Part shown: positions 63,110-63,772 of the stretch, one piece after another
How positions within the stretch are numbered: the first letter of the stretch is position 1
Layout of the letters: the number at the start of each line of letters is the position of its first letter
Assembly: GCA_012031565.1 (NCBI GenBank)
Contig: JAAUUM010000002.1
Coordinates: forward strand, 1 to 63,772
Length of the DNA: 63,772 nucleotides
Origin: Synechococcaceae cyanobacterium SM2_3_2
GTDB lineage: Bacteria; Cyanobacteriota; Cyanobacteriia; Thermostichales; Thermostichaceae
Reading direction: 5' to 3'
Position numbers and translations under genes: made by a program
The notes under the pieces: model-generated
The model's database searches: none
Told to the model about the DNA's origin: nothing
What the model saw: only the letters and a program-made list of their open reading frames with translations

Positions 63110-63772
63110 ATGACTTCGGCAACCCCAGAGCAGTTCAACACACTGACAGACATTCAAAAGCGATCCACCCCCTCCCGGCTCATCGACATCGGGTTCGTCA
63201 GAGGAACCCTGGCGTTAGCTGTCTTGGCCGGGATCCTGTTGGTCTGGGTGATTGGCCAAACCGTCGAATCTGCCATGCCTGCTATCCAGCAATTTGGCTT
63301 GTCCTTTTTGTGGAATACCCGTTGGAACCCAGTAGAAGATATCTACGGGATCCTGCCCCAGATCTATGGCACATTAATGACATCGGCAGTGGCCTTGGTG
63401 TTTGCCATCCCATTGGGGATTGGAACGGCGATCTTTTTGAGCCAAGACTTTGCCCCCAGTTGGGTGGTTCAGCCCATCGCCTTTGCCATCGAGTTGATTG
63501 TGGCGATTCCCAGCGTCGTCTTGGGGCTGTGGGGTTTGTTTGTTTTGGTGCCTGCGGTGCGGGAGCCTTTTCGTTGGATCAATGCAACCTTCGGCGGCTT
63601 CATTCCCCTGCTGGGCGGCCCGCCCCCACGGGGACCCAGTTTGTTGTTGGTGGGGATCATCTTAGGAATTATGATCAGCCCCATCATATCTCCATCACCG
63701 CAGCACTTTCAGGCCTTACCCCGCGAGTTGAGAGATGGATCCTTGGCCTTGGGTTGCACCCGCTGGGAGACG
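63110..63772 (+). CDS. pstC: Phosphate ABC transporter permease PstC (partial, truncated by window end)
   Basis: Open to the window end, 221 residues visible. MTSATPEQFNTLTDIQKRST precedes a membrane segment (FVRGTLALAVLAGILLVWVI), then SFLWNTRWNPVEDIYGILPQIYGTLMTSAVALVFAIPLGIG (in part) with the permease features of PstC and IVAIPSVVLGLWGLFVLVPA. Near the end the normally conserved PII-SIT-type stretch reads PIISPSPQHFQALPRELRDG, which looks like a short out-of-frame segment bounded by two compensating base shifts (about 63680-63705). The downstream EAA-like LRDGSLALGCTRWET is preserved. Confidence 0.9.
   Translation, partial: MTSATPEQFNTLTDIQKRSTPSRLIDIGFVRGTLALAVLAGILLVWVIGQTVESAMPAIQQFGLSFLWNTRWNPVEDIYGILPQIYGTLMTSAVALVFAIPLGIGTAIFLSQDFAPSWVVQPIAFAIELIVAIPSVVLGLWGLFVLVPAVREPFRWINATFGGFIPLLGGPPPRGPSLLLVGIILGIMISPIISPSPQHFQALPRELRDGSLALGCTRWET

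Noticed and set aside
1-63772. Mobile elements, prophage or toxin-antitoxin modules
   Set aside because: No transposase, integrase, phage structural gene, or recognisable toxin pair was seen; the DUF4253 gene alone is not enough to claim one.

Overview
The window is chromosomal DNA of a cyanobacterium. It carries a form IB RuBisCO operon with rbcX between rbcL and rbcS, Psb29/THF1, the DUF3038-DUF4335 pair, DUF1816 and DUF1825 proteins, cyanobacterial RibBA, a photorespiratory aminotransferase and a three- to five-repeat SphR-type Pho box. Base composition looks moderately GC-rich. The hexamer GGATCC, often extended to the palindrome GGGATCCC, is scattered everywhere (about ten copies in the first 2 kb), while the usual cyanobacterial HIP1 octamer GCGATCGC was seen only once (22906-22913). 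This suggests a Synechococcus-like lineage whose HIP element has been replaced by a BamHI-type variant; I cannot name the species.

Layout. 1-8 kb: a frameshifted FeS-type photolyase, an SLH lipoprotein, a membrane-anchored deacetylase/phosphodiester-glycosidase fusion, an HNH nuclease and a DUF3352 protein. 8-16 kb: an M48 metalloprotease, a DUF4253 protein, an orphan osmolyte-type ABC ATPase, an OmpA-like protein and an RlmB-type rRNA methyltransferase with a long disordered N-terminus. 16-24 kb: DUF1816, a membrane AbrB protein, a coiled-coil protein, ChrA, a SAM-I riboswitch upstream of metK, a frameshifted DUF4335 gene with DUF3038, and tRNA-Ser(GCT). 24-35 kb: HtrA, ArsR, inositol phosphatase, Psb29, an SDR, YggT, a pentapeptide protein, CobT-like, DUF1825, DAHP synthase, an unknown protein and UbiD. 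36-42 kb: a secreted leishmanolysin-like protease with a small Cys protein, tRNA-Gln(TTG), the gloA-birA-M23 cluster, a transporter remnant and a TPR protein. 42-50 kb: alanine/serine-glyoxylate aminotransferase, a PHP phosphoesterase, rbcL-rbcX-rbcS, and ribBA coupled to a DUF3445 oxygenase gene. 50-61 kb: RNase Z, a GT41-like glycosyltransferase, UreG, a frameshifted HDAC-like gene, arginine decarboxylase, a CCA-type nucleotidyltransferase and a secreted LRR protein. 61-63.8 kb: Pho box, pstS, an intercistronic hairpin region and the start of pstC, which runs off the end.

Most of the region is housekeeping or core cyanobacterial content. No transposase, integrase, CRISPR array or prophage was recognised. 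The notable signals are structural: the GGGATCCC repeat, unrelated short tandem duplications at some twenty loci, three genes each broken by a single-base shift, a SAM-I riboswitch with an extended P4 arm, overlapping alternative hairpins between pstS and pstC, and a large inverted repeat between rbcL and ribBA.
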